Below are positions 52,351-61,725 of a DNA stretch of 64,000 bases, one piece after another. The notes under the pieces were generated by a model. The model worked only from the letters and a program-made list of their open reading frames with translations, did no database searches and was not told the origin of the DNA. Each line of letters begins with the position of its first letter. Within the stretch, counting starts at the first letter, position 1. The stretch comes from Lysobacterales bacterium 66-474 (GTDB taxonomy: Bacteria > Pseudomonadota > Gammaproteobacteria > Xanthomonadales > Rhodanobacteraceae): the NCBI GenBank assembly GCA_001899805.1, contig MKWP01000010.1, forward strand, positions 1-64,000, written 5' to 3'. A program made the position numbers and the translations under genes.

Positions 52351-52661
52351 TTTGCCGCATGTGGCATGGCGTCACCCCGCGCTCGAAAGCCGACGATTAC
52401 ACGCTTTTCCTGGAACAGCGCGCCATCCCCGACTATCGCTCGGTCGCGGGCAACCTTGGCGCGGCCGTGCTGCGCCGGGACGAGGGCGATGTCACGCACT
52501 TCATGACCGTTACCCATTGGCAGACGGAAGAGCACATCCACGCATTCGCCGGCAACGACCTGTTGCAGGCCAAATACTATCCCGAGGATCGGGAATTCCT
52601 TCTGGAATTCGAACCGCAAGTCCGACATTTCGTGGTGTCTGCCCAGGCCGGCATGCGATAA
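52347..52661 (+). CDS. ABM (antibiotic biosynthesis monooxygenase)-like small protein
   Basis: MWHGVTPRSKADDYTLFLEQRAIPDYRSVAGNLGAAVLRR; ATGA overlap with the cupin gene. Confidence 0.72.
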   Translation: MICRMWHGVTPRSKADDYTLFLEQRAIPDYRSVAGNLGAAVLRRDEGDVTHFMTVTHWQTEEHIHAFAGNDLLQAKYYPEDREFLLEFEPQVRHFVVSAQAGMR

Positions 52662-52740
52662 CAGTCCACGGAAAAGGGCCGCTCCTTGCGTGTACGACCC
52701 TCGGCGGGCAGCTTGGCGGTGCAACGGGTACACTCCCCGG

Positions 52741-53475
52741 ATGAACACGTCCTCCCGCTGGACCCCCGCGCCGTTCACTCTCTTTTTCATGGTTTGCCTG
52801 CTCGGCGCCTGCTCGCAACAGGGCCCCACGCCGCCGGCCGCGCCTTCCGCGTCCGCTGTCGCGGCTGCCAACGAGGCCGCTGCAGACAAGGAATTGAAGC
52901 TCTACCAGCAGATGCTGGCCGAACACAGCGAAGCACTGGCCGCGCCGGTGGGCGAGGAAATCGTCCAGAAGTACCCCGGCACCGCGGCGGCCGCCGAAGT
53001 GCAGAAAACCCTGCCGCAGATCCAGGCGGAAGCGAAAGCCAAGGCCGAGCACGAACGCCTCGCGAACCTGTGGTATTACCAGACCGCGAACGTGGACGGC
53101 ATGCAGAACACCGCGAGCATCTATTCCGCTCCCGCCAGCGCGAACAGCGTGCGGCTGGTGCTGCGCCGGCACGTGAAGTGGGGCCAGAGCGTGTACCTGT
53201 TCGCGCCCGACGGCAGCAAGGGTTTCGTGTGCAGGGACGAATGCAACGTCGTGATGCGTTTCGACGGCAAGCGCGAAACCTGGAAAGCGTACCTGCCCAA
53301 GACCGGCGAGCCCGCGATGTTCATCAAGGACGACAAGCGCTTCATCGCGGCGATGCAGAAAGCCAGGGCCATCGAGATGGACGTGACCAGCCGGGACCAC
53401 GGCAAGCAGACCCTGAAGTTCGAGGTAGGCGGTTACGATCCCGCAAAATTCCTGCCGCAGCCGAAGAAACGCTGA
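52741..53475 (+). CDS. hypothetical lipoprotein
   Basis: FFMVCLLGACSQQG lipobox; no recognised family. Confidence 0.7.
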   Translation: MNTSSRWTPAPFTLFFMVCLLGACSQQGPTPPAAPSASAVAAANEAAADKELKLYQQMLAEHSEALAAPVGEEIVQKYPGTAAAAEVQKTLPQIQAEAKAKAEHERLANLWYYQTANVDGMQNTASIYSAPASANSVRLVLRRHVKWGQSVYLFAPDGSKGFVCRDECNVVMRFDGKRETWKAYLPKTGEPAMFIKDDKRFIAAMQKARAIEMDVTSRDHGKQTLKFEVGGYDPAKFLPQPKKR

Positions 53476-53547
53476 AACGGTTGAATCCCCTGCCGGGCCG
53501 GCGCACTATCCGCCGGCGGCGGTCGACCAGCGCGGTGGGGATCGGGG

Positions 53548-53835
53548 ATGGACGAGAAAGTCTGCGCCTTCGATGACGTCTGCAACGATGTTTCGGCGCG
53601 CGCGCTCGGCAGCCGCGACAACCTGTTCGACCTCGGCGCGGATTTCGCCGGCACGCTGGTGCCGCGTGGCACCATCGTGGTCAAGTTGATCGACAAGCTT
53701 TCCAGGAAAACCAGGCCTGACGCGAAAGCGTTGTCGCACGGGCCTTGGCATGTCTATTCGATCGTCACCGGCGCGCGGTTGTCGTTGCTCACGCGATCCA
53801 CCAGTTCGTTGAACGGATCGATGCCGGCCTCGTAA
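53548..53835 (+). pseudogene. possible degenerate acyl-carrier-protein-like ORF
   Basis: LGSRDNLFDLGAD-FAGTLVPRG-TIVVKLIDKLSRK resembles DNLFDLGADSLTIVKLI with the Ser region replaced; tail overlaps the convergent gene. Confidence 0.3.
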
Positions 53836-56800
53836 GGCTTGCCATCCACCGTCACCGTGATGGTGCTGTCGCCGTCCTTCACCGGCACCTTCGCGAGATA
53901 AAGCGGCTTCTCGTCCTGCTCCACGCCGTCCTTCGCCTCGGCGAACACCCCGATCTCGATCGGGATGTCGACCCTGGCACGCGTCTCCTTGCCCTTGCCA
54001 TCGGCGTAGTACTTGGCCGCGTGCACGTGCATCGTGACTTCGTACTTGCCATCCGCGAGTTTCTTCGCGGTCGCCGACACCATGCGGTTGTCGAACAGGG
54101 TGATCTTGTCGAAGAAGTCGGTGATGAGGTTCTGGTATTCGGGCCCGGCTACCGCGCGCAGGTCGGCGATCAGCTCGCGGGTATCGGTGTACGGAGGCTG
54201 CTGGAACTTCACCTTGTCCAGCCATGTGCGCAGCGCCGCGTTGACCTTGTCCTCGCCGATGTAATCGGCCAGTGCGTAGAAGATCACCGAGGCCTTGCGG
54301 TAATGGATGTAGGGCTGGTTCTCCACCAGCGCCAGCGGCATTTCCTCGACGCGTTCGCCGGCGCGGCCGCCGAGATAGCGGTCGAGCTCGTATTTCAGGA
54401 ATTTGCGCATCTTGGTGGGACCGTACAGGTGCTTCATCACCATCAGCGCCGAATACTGCGCCACCGATTCGTCCAGCATGGTCACGCCCTGCACGTCGGC
54501 GCCGATCGCCTGGTGCACCCACCACTGGTGGCCGATTTCGTGCGCGGTCACGTAGGTGACGTAATCGATATCGGTAGGCTTGCGCAGGTCCGCGATGAAG
54601 CCGATCGATTCGGAAAACGGCACGGTATTGGCGAACGACTGCGCAAACGACGCGTAATCGGGAAACTCGAGGATGCGCAACTGGCGGAACTGGTACGGAC
54701 CGAAGTGCTGCGTGTAGTAATCCAGCGACAACCGCATCGCCTTGAACATGCGCTGGACGTTGTACGGATGCTGCGGGTCGTAATAGATCTCCAGGTTCAC
54801 GTCGTGCCACTTTTCGCGCGCCACCTCGTAGCGCGCCGACTGGAACGAGAAGAAGTCCAGGATCGGCGTGTCCTGGACGTAGTGGAAGTAGCGGCGGCCG
54901 CCCTCGGTCCACTCCTTCTGCAGGTACCCCGGCGCCAGCGCGATCTGGTCGGGGCTGGTCGAAAGCGTGGCCTCGAAGTGCACCCAGTCGGCGTCGCAGG
55001 AAATCAGGTTGTTCCCGTGCGCTGCCGCGTCGTCGCGCTTCGGCAAGCGCTGCGCCGGACCCAACCCGTACTTCCGGCGATCGTTGTTGTCGCTGAGTTC
55101 GCGGCTGCGGTCGTAGCAGAAATGCGGGAATGCGAAACTGTCGAAGAAGGTACCGTTGTGGACGAATTGTTCGCCGGCGGGTTCGTTGGAGAAACCGTCG
55201 TAGGCAACGTGCATCCTGAATCCGAAGTCCATCGACGCGCCCGGCGCCAGCGGGGTCGCGAGCTTGTAGAGATAGAAGCCCTGCTTCGGATCGGCGTGCT
55301 CGACGGTGTGCGCCGGGAAATCCAGGTCGATCCTGGCTTCGCGGGTATCCGGCACCGGCAACTGCACCAGCAATTCGTCGATCGGCTTGGCGTGCCTGTT
55401 CACCAGCACGTAGTGGCCGTCGATGTCGACGCGCCGCCGGGCGGGATACATCGCGACATTGACCTTGACGTCGGTGATGCGCGGTTGTGCCATGCCCATG
55501 TACTTGCGGTAGTCCTTTTCGTAATTGGCCTGCAGCCGCTGGCCTTCGTCGTAGGTCTGGTAGTGGTACAGGCCGTGCGTGTTGTGGAAGTTGAAAATGC
55601 CAAGCGCGATGAAGCCAGCAATCGCGGCCACGAGCACGCCCCGCGCCGGCCACCCGAAACGCTGCAGCGCCACCCGCCCGCGCGCGCGCCAGCCGCTGGT
55701 GGTGCCGCGCACCCAATACAACGCGGCCGACACCAGCAACGCGATCGCGAAGCAGTACCAATAGGCGCGGAACCACAGGGTGCCGATCCAGAACGAGCCG
55801 AACCCGTTCATGTCCGAATACGGTGTTGCCGGCGCGCTGCCGTAACGATACAAGTGATCGGAGAGGTGGAACTGCGACAAGGCGATCATCGCTACGAAAA
55901 ACGCCACCACCAGCGCGTAGCCGACGAACTTGTTGTTGGCCCACACCTGCAACACCACGGCAAGGATGCCGAACAGCAGGAACGAAAGCAGGTCGAGCCC
56001 GATGAACTGCAGATACAACAGCGGCTGCAGATGGTGGTAGCCGCGCAACAACTGGTAAGCCATGCAGAACAGCGAGCCCGCCGCGAGGAACAGCACCGTC
56101 ACCACCGCCAGCGCGCACACCTTCGACAGCAACGGTATCCAGTCCGGCATCGGGAACGCGTCGACGACTTCCCCCACCCGTCGGTCGCGCTCGCGCCACA
56201 CCAGTTCGCCGGCGTAGAAGGCCAGCACGAACGGCAACAGCCAGGTGAAGCTGGTGTCCATCGCCCGCGCCATCAGGTGCGTCACCGGCCATACGCTGGT
56301 GCCGTAGATTTCACCGCTGAAGGCAAGGCTGCCGCCCAGGTTGGCCAGCCCGAACGCCAGCATCACCAGGAACGGAACGCCGCGCAGCACGAAACGGGTA
56401 TCGAACCACGCGAGCTTCCGGAACTGCCGGCTGCGCGCAACGAAGCCGCTGCGCAGCGCCACCACAGGCAACACGATCGGCGCGACGTTGATGGTGGGCA
56501 CCGCATCCGGCACGTTCGAGTGCTTGCGCCGGCGGAACCACCGCAGGCCTTCGCGATCCGGCTTGAACAGCAGGAAGGTCGCGGCCAGCAAACCTGCCCC
56601 CGCCGCCAACCACAACCCGCGATTGCCCAGCAACATGCCGGCAAGTTCCGGGATGCGCACGTTCTGGTCAGACGGCGTCCAGTAGCGCGTCGCCAGGTCC
56701 AGCGCGCCGAGGCCGAACGGGTCGATGATGGCGCCGACAGTCTGGTGCTCGATGTTGCCGTTGCCGAGCGTGACCAAGGCGATCTGCCACAGCACGAAGA

Positions 56801-57353
56801 ACGCGATCACGCCGATGTAGGTGCCCAGCATCGAGCGGGTCAGCGTCGCCAGCAGAAACAGCAAGGCGCCGATGAAGAACAGGTTGGGCAGCACGACCAC
56901 GGCCAGCGCCCAGCCGTAGGCGCGCCACGGTGTCGGGCCGAGCCGCGCCGGATCAAGCCACGGCATCATCGAACCCAGCCACATCCCGATCGCAACCACC
57001 ACCAGCACGACCACGCTGACCAGCCAGCCCGCGGCGAAGCGCCCGCCGAGGTAAGCGCCGCGCGACATCGGCGTTGCGAACATCAACTCGGCCGTGTTCG
57101 CGCCGAAATCGCGCAGCGCCGCACCGGCCACGAAGATCGTGATCAGGAACAGGCCGAGCACCGAGAAGAACGCCAGCATGGTGATCACCACCATCGGCGC
57201 GTTGCGATGCACGTTGCCGACGCCGCCGCCGATCTGGATCGTGTCTGAACTTGCGGCGCCGAAGGCCAGCGCGGCGAGCGCGACCGCGACCAGCCAGAAC
57301 AGCGGGCTCCTGAGCTGCTGGCGCAACTCGAATCGGAAGATCTCGCGGAACAT
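53754..57353 (-). CDS. ABC-2 permease fused to M1-family metallopeptidase
   Basis: Multi-TM N-terminal half; C-terminal TAHEIGHQWWVHQAIGADVQGVTMLDESVAQYSALMVM (HExxH-x18-E). Confidence 0.92.
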   Translation of the reverse strand: MFREIFRFELRQQLRSPLFWLVAVALAALAFGAASSDTIQIGGGVGNVHRNAPMVVITMLAFFSVLGLFLITIFVAGAALRDFGANTAELMFATPMSRGAYLGGRFAAGWLVSVVVLVVVAIGMWLGSMMPWLDPARLGPTPWRAYGWALAVVVLPNLFFIGALLFLLATLTRSMLGTYIGVIAFFVLWQIALVTLGNGNIEHQTVGAIIDPFGLGALDLATRYWTPSDQNVRIPELAGMLLGNRGLWLAAGAGLLAATFLLFKPDREGLRWFRRRKHSNVPDAVPTINVAPIVLPVVALRSGFVARSRQFRKLAWFDTRFVLRGVPFLVMLAFGLANLGGSLAFSGEIYGTSVWPVTHLMARAMDTSFTWLLPFVLAFYAGELVWRERDRRVGEVVDAFPMPDWIPLLSKVCALAVVTVLFLAAGSLFCMAYQLLRGYHHLQPLLYLQFIGLDLLSFLLFGILAVVLQVWANNKFVGYALVVAFFVAMIALSQFHLSDHLYRYGSAPATPYSDMNGFGSFWIGTLWFRAYWYCFAIALLVSAALYWVRGTTSGWRARGRVALQRFGWPARGVLVAAIAGFIALGIFNFHNTHGLYHYQTYDEGQRLQANYEKDYRKYMGMAQPRITDVKVNVAMYPARRRVDIDGHYVLVNRHAKPIDELLVQLPVPDTREARIDLDFPAHTVEHADPKQGFYLYKLATPLAPGASMDFGFRMHVAYDGFSNEPAGEQFVHNGTFFDSFAFPHFCYDRSRELSDNNDRRKYGLGPAQRLPKRDDAAAHGNNLISCDADWVHFEATLSTSPDQIALAPGYLQKEWTEGGRRYFHYVQDTPILDFFSFQSARYEVAREKWHDVNLEIYYDPQHPYNVQRMFKAMRLSLDYYTQHFGPYQFRQLRILEFPDYASFAQSFANTVPFSESIGFIADLRKPTDIDYVTYVTAHEIGHQWWVHQAIGADVQGVTMLDESVAQYSALMVMKHLYGPTKMRKFLKYELDRYLGGRAGERVEEMPLALVENQPYIHYRKASVIFYALADYIGEDKVNAALRTWLDKVKFQQPPYTDTRELIADLRAVAGPEYQNLITDFFDKITLFDNRMVSATAKKLADGKYEVTMHVHAAKYYADGKGKETRARVDIPIEIGVFAEAKDGVEQDEKPLYLAKVPVKDGDSTITVTVDGKPYEAGIDPFNELVDRVSNDNRAPVTIE

Positions 57354-57354
57354 G

Positions 57355-58239
57355 TCAGGCCGCCTTGTTCGAGGCGGCGTGGTGCAGTTGCCCGAAATAC
57401 ACGTCTTCAAGATCCGGCGACACGCTCTCGAAACCGTCTTCCGGTTTGGCCTCGGCCAGCACGTGGATCAGCGTCGCGCCGCCCGCGAGGCGCGTGGACA
57501 GCACGGTCATGCGCTCGCGGTACTGTGGCAGCGCGGCCTTGTCGATCGCACGTCGCCAGACGCGGCCCTCCAGCGCGCGGATGGTTTCGCGCGGCTCACC
57601 GGCAAGGCGCACCCGTCCCTGCGCGATGATCGCCATGCGCGGGCAGAGCTCGGTCACGTCCTCGACGATGTGGGTGGACAGGATCACCACCACGCGTTCG
57701 CCGATTTCGGCGAGCAGGTTGAGGAAGCGTTGGCGTTCCTCGGGATCGAGTCCCGCGGTGGGTTCGTCGACGATCACCAGTTTCGGATCGCCGATCAACG
57801 CCTGCGCGATGCCGAAACGCTGGCGCATGCCGCCGGAAAATCCGCCGAGCTTGCGCTTGCGCACGTCCCACAGGTTGACCTGCTTCAGCAGCGCGTCGAC
57901 GAGGTCGCGGCGTTCGCCGCGACGGGTCACGCCTTTCAGCACCGCGAAATGATCGAGCATCGCCTCGGCGCTGACCTTGGGGTACACGCCGAATTCCTGC
58001 GGCAGGTAACCGAGCACGCGCCGTGTCGCGGGCTTGTCGGCCAACACGTCGAGGTCGCCCAGCCTGATGCTCCCCGAATCAGGGTCCTGCAAGGTCGCGA
58101 TGGTCCGCATCAGCGTGGATTTGCCCGCGCCATTCGGTCCCAGCAGCCCGAACATGCCGTTCGGGATGTCCAGCGACACTTCGCTGAGCGCGCGCACGCC
58201 GTTGGGGTAGGTCTTGGAAAGATTGCGGATCGTCAGCAT
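57355..58239 (-). CDS. ABC transporter ATP-binding protein
   Basis: GLLGPNGAGKSTLMRTI, LGGFSGGMRQRFGIAQAL, LVIVDEPTAGLDP. Confidence 0.93.
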   Translation of the reverse strand: MLTIRNLSKTYPNGVRALSEVSLDIPNGMFGLLGPNGAGKSTLMRTIATLQDPDSGSIRLGDLDVLADKPATRRVLGYLPQEFGVYPKVSAEAMLDHFAVLKGVTRRGERRDLVDALLKQVNLWDVRKRKLGGFSGGMRQRFGIAQALIGDPKLVIVDEPTAGLDPEERQRFLNLLAEIGERVVVILSTHIVEDVTELCPRMAIIAQGRVRLAGEPRETIRALEGRVWRRAIDKAALPQYRERMTVLSTRLAGGATLIHVLAEAKPEDGFESVSPDLEDVYFGQLHHAASNKAA

Positions 58240-58420
58240 CGAGCATCTCCGGATAATGGCTGGCGAGGGTTTCCGGGCAGTCTGCCTGCAGCGCGGCGCG
58301 CGTGTCCATCGGCCACTGGTCACTGTGACTTTCGGCTCTGGGCATCCCCGTACATGACGAACGCCGCCAAATGCGCGAAACTGGGCGTCTTGCAGATCCC
58401 TGGAATCGAAGGAGCCGGGC

Positions 58421-59809
58421 ATGGCAGACGTTCACGAGGCGAAGGTGCCGGACATCGGCGATTTCCAGGGCGTGCCGGTGATCGAGGTCATGGTCAAGCC
58501 CGGCGACCATGTCGACAAGGATCAGGGTCTCGTCACGCTGGAGTCGGCCAAGGCCACCATGGAAGTCCCGGCAGAGTTCGCGGGCACCGTGAAGGAGGTC
58601 AAGGTCAAGGTCGGCGACGAGGTTTCCGAGGGCAGCGTGGTCGCGACGATCGAGGCCGAAGCGGGCGAAACCGCCAAGGCGCCTGCGCCGAAGCCGTCCC
58701 CCGAAGCATCCACTTCCTCGAATCAGAGTCCTCCCCCGGCACAGCGGGGGGAGGTGCCGAAGGCGGAGGGGGGCAACAAGCAGCCACCCCCATCAGCCCT
58801 TCGGGCAGCTTCCCCCGCAAACGGGGGAAGCGAACCCACGGCCGAGCGTCGCGCACCTCCGGTTCCGTTCGACGCCGATTCGATCATGCCCGACAAGGTG
58901 CCGTACGCGAGCCCCGCGGTGCGCGCGTTCGCGCGCGAACTGGGTGTGGACATTGCACGCGTCAGCGGCAGCGAGCGCGGCGGCCGCATCACCCGGGAAG
59001 ACGTGCAGCAATTCGTGAAGTCGGTGATGGCGGGCGGCGGCGCACCTGCCGCCGGCGCGGGAGGCGGCGGGCTGAACCTGCTGCCATGGCCGCAGATCGA
59101 CTTCACCAGGTTCGGCGAGGTCGAGACCAAGCCGCTGTCGCGGATCAAGAAACTGTCCGGCGCCAACCTCGCGCGCAATTGGGCAATGATCCCACACGTC
59201 ACGCAATTCGAGGACGCCGACATCACCGACCTCGAAGCCCTGCGTGTCGCGCTCAACAAGGAAAACGAGAAGGCCGGCATCAAGGTGACGATGCTCGCGT
59301 TCCTGATCAAGGCCTCCGTCGCCGCCCTGCAGAAATATCCCGACTTCAACGCTTCGCTCGATGCCTCGGGCGAAAACCTGGTGATGAAGAAGTATTTCAA
59401 CATCGGTTTCGCCGCCGACACGCCGAACGGACTTGTGGTGCCGGTGATCCGCGACTGCGACAAGAAGGGCGTGCTGGACATCGCGCAGGAAATGTCGGCG
59501 CTGGCGAAGAAGGCTCGCGACGGCAAACTGACACCGGGCGAAATGTCGGGCGGGTGTTTCTCGATCTCATCGCTGGGCGGGATCGGCGGCACCATGTTCA
59601 CGCCGATCATCAACGCCCCCGAAGTGGCCATCCTCGGCGTCTCGCGTTCTTCGACAAAACCCGCATGGAACGGCAAGGAATTCGAGCCACGACTGACCTT
59701 GCCGTTGTCGCTTTCCTACGACCACCGCGTGATCGATGGCGCCGCCGCCGCACGCTTCGCCGTTTACCTCTCGCAACTGCTCGGCGACATGCGCCGGGCC
59801 TTGCTGTGA
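58421..59809 (+). CDS. aceF: pyruvate dehydrogenase E2 (dihydrolipoyl acetyltransferase)
   Basis: Lipoyl domain DQGLVTLESAKATMEVP; E3-binding YASPAVRAFARELGVD; LSLSYDHRVIDGA. Confidence 0.95.
   Translation: MADVHEAKVPDIGDFQGVPVIEVMVKPGDHVDKDQGLVTLESAKATMEVPAEFAGTVKEVKVKVGDEVSEGSVVATIEAEAGETAKAPAPKPSPEASTSSNQSPPPAQRGEVPKAEGGNKQPPPSALRAASPANGGSEPTAERRAPPVPFDADSIMPDKVPYASPAVRAFARELGVDIARVSGSERGGRITREDVQQFVKSVMAGGGAPAAGAGGGGLNLLPWPQIDFTRFGEVETKPLSRIKKLSGANLARNWAMIPHVTQFEDADITDLEALRVALNKENEKAGIKVTMLAFLIKASVAALQKYPDFNASLDASGENLVMKKYFNIGFAADTPNGLVVPVIRDCDKKGVLDIAQEMSALAKKARDGKLTPGEMSGGCFSISSLGGIGGTMFTPIINAPEVAILGVSRSSTKPAWNGKEFEPRLTLPLSLSYDHRVIDGAAAARFAVYLSQLLGDMRRALL
58731..58830. repeat. palindromic repeat element inside the aceF linker
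   Basis: ctcccccg..cggggggag (58731-58753), core gaggtgccgaaggcggaggggggca (58751-58775), cttcccccgcaaacgggggaag (58809-58830). Confidence 0.85.
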
Positions 59810-59823
59810 CGCGGGAGGACGAC

Positions 59824-61686
59824 ATGGCCAACACGATCGAACTCAAGGTCCCCGACATCGGCGATTTCCAGGACGTCCCGGTGATCGAGGTGATGGTCAA
59901 ACCCGGCGACCGTGTGGAAAAAGACCAGGGCCTGGTCACGCTGGAATCGGCCAAGGCCACGATGGAGGTGCCCGCGAGCGCGGCGGGCGTCATCAAGGAA
60001 GTGAAGGTGAAGGTCGGGGACAACGTGCAGCAGGGTACGGTGGTTGCGGTTGTCGAAGCGGAAGGCGATGCGCAAGCATCGCCCTCATCCCAGCCTTCCC
60101 CCGCAAGCGGGGGAAGGAACCAATCTGTCCCTCCCCCCGCGCCGCGGGGGGAGGTGCCGAAGGCGGAGGGGGGCAGCACTTCGCACGCCCCACCCCCATC
60201 CCAACCTTCCCCCGCAAGCGGGGGAAGGAGTCAGTTCGCGCCGCAAGCCGCCACGGCAACCGGCCGCAAGGCCGACATGGAATGCGCGATGCTGGTGCTG
60301 GGCTCCGGTCCCGGCGGTTACAGCGCGGCGTTCCGCGCCGCCGATCTTGGTCTCGACACGGTCCTGGTCGAGCGCTACGACACACTCGGCGGCGTATGCC
60401 TCAACGTGGGCTGCATTCCGTCCAAGGCGCTGTTGCACGCGGCCGAAGTGATCGACGCGGCCGAAGGGATGGGCGCGCACGGCATCGCGTTCGGCAAACC
60501 GAAGATCGATCTCGACAAGCTGCGCGACTTCAAGGACAAGACCGTCGGCAAGCTCACCGGCGGGCTCACGTCGATGGCCAAGCAGCGCAAGGTGCGCGCG
60601 GTGCAAGGCGTCGGCACCTTCGTGTCGCCGCACGAACTGGAAGTCGTGCATGGCAAGGACAAGAAGCTGATCCGCTTCGAACAAGCCATCATCGCGGCCG
60701 GCTCGCAGGCCGTGCGCCTGCCGATGTTCCCGTGGGACGACGAACGCGTGATGGATTCCACCGGCGCGCTGCAATTGCGCGACGTGCCGAAAAGCCTGCT
60801 GGTGGTCGGCGGCGGCATCATCGGTCTCGAAATGGCGACGGTGTACCGCGCGCTCGGCAGCAACGTCACCGTGGTCGAGTTCATGGACCAATTGATGCCC
60901 GGCGCGGACGCGGATCTGGTGCGCCCGCTCGCCACGCGGTTGAAGAACCAGGGCGTCGCGGCGCACCTCAAGACCAAGGTCACCGCCGCCAAGGCGCAGA
61001 AGAATGGCATCACCTGCGAATTCGAGGGCGACAGCATTCCGGAGAAGAAAACCTTCGACCGCGTGCTGGTGTCGGTCGGCCGCAGCGCCAATGGCAACAA
61101 GATCGGCGCCGACAAGGCCGGCGTCAGCGTCACCGAGCGCGGACTGATCCCGGTCGACACGCAGATGCGCACGAATGTCCCGCACATCTTCGCGATCGGC
61201 GATCTGGTCGGCCAGCCGATGCTCGCGCACAAGGCCGTGCACGAAGGTCATGCGGCGGCGGAAGCCGCGGCCGGCCAGAAACGCCACTTCGACGCGCGCG
61301 TGGTGCCGTCGGTCGCGTTCACCGATCCGGAGATTGCGTGGGTGGGCGTCACCGAGCGCGAGGCCAAGGACAAGAACCTCGACATCGGCGTCGGCAAGTT
61401 CCCATGGGTGGCGTCCGGTCGCGCATTGGGCATGGATCGTGCGGAAGGTTTCACCAAGCTGATCTACGACAAGGCCACGCACCGCGTGATCGGTGGCGGC
61501 ATCGTCGGCGTGCACGCCGGCGACTTGATTTCCGAAGTCGCGCTGGCGATCGAGATGGGCGCCGAGATCGCCGACATCGCGCTCACCATCCACCCGCACC
61601 CGACCCTCGGCGAATCCGTCGGCATGGCGGCCGAGGTGGCCGAAGGCACCATCACCGATTTGTACATTCCCAAAAGGAAAACCTGA
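59824..61686 (+). CDS. lpdA: dihydrolipoyl dehydrogenase with N-terminal lipoyl domain (PDH E3)
   Basis: Lipoyl domain; GSGPGGYSAAFRAADLG; GGVCLNVGCIPSKALLH; HPHPTLGESV. Confidence 0.95.
   Translation: MANTIELKVPDIGDFQDVPVIEVMVKPGDRVEKDQGLVTLESAKATMEVPASAAGVIKEVKVKVGDNVQQGTVVAVVEAEGDAQASPSSQPSPASGGRNQSVPPPAPRGEVPKAEGGSTSHAPPPSQPSPASGGRSQFAPQAATATGRKADMECAMLVLGSGPGGYSAAFRAADLGLDTVLVERYDTLGGVCLNVGCIPSKALLHAAEVIDAAEGMGAHGIAFGKPKIDLDKLRDFKDKTVGKLTGGLTSMAKQRKVRAVQGVGTFVSPHELEVVHGKDKKLIRFEQAIIAAGSQAVRLPMFPWDDERVMDSTGALQLRDVPKSLLVVGGGIIGLEMATVYRALGSNVTVVEFMDQLMPGADADLVRPLATRLKNQGVAAHLKTKVTAAKAQKNGITCEFEGDSIPEKKTFDRVLVSVGRSANGNKIGADKAGVSVTERGLIPVDTQMRTNVPHIFAIGDLVGQPMLAHKAVHEGHAAAEAAAGQKRHFDARVVPSVAFTDPEIAWVGVTEREAKDKNLDIGVGKFPWVASGRALGMDRAEGFTKLIYDKATHRVIGGGIVGVHAGDLISEVALAIEMGAEIADIALTIHPHPTLGESVGMAAEVAEGTITDLYIPKRKT
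60094..60228. repeat. palindromic repeat elements inside the lpdA linker
   Basis: ccttcccccgcaagcgggggaagg twice (60094-60117, 60205-60228) and cctccccccgcgccgcggggggagg (60130-60154); shared 25-nt core at 60151-60175. Confidence 0.9.
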
Positions 61687-61725
61687 CGGTTTTCACGTTC
61701 CCATTCAACGCAGGCATTGCACGCC

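Noticed and set aside
53745-57248. 1,167-aa plus-strand ORF
   Set aside because: Antisense to the well-supported permease/M1 gene; His/Arg/Val-rich composition typical of high-GC shadow ORFs
57094-58420. N-terminal extension of the lpdA-frame 1,530-aa ORF
   Set aside because: Open frame only; the true lpdA start is MANTIELKVPDIGDF at 59824, and the upstream part overlaps other genes
58421-59960. Near-identical lipoyl domains of aceF and lpdA as an assembly duplication
   Set aside because: A lipoyl domain at the N-terminus of E3 is an established architecture; downstream catalytic domains differ fully
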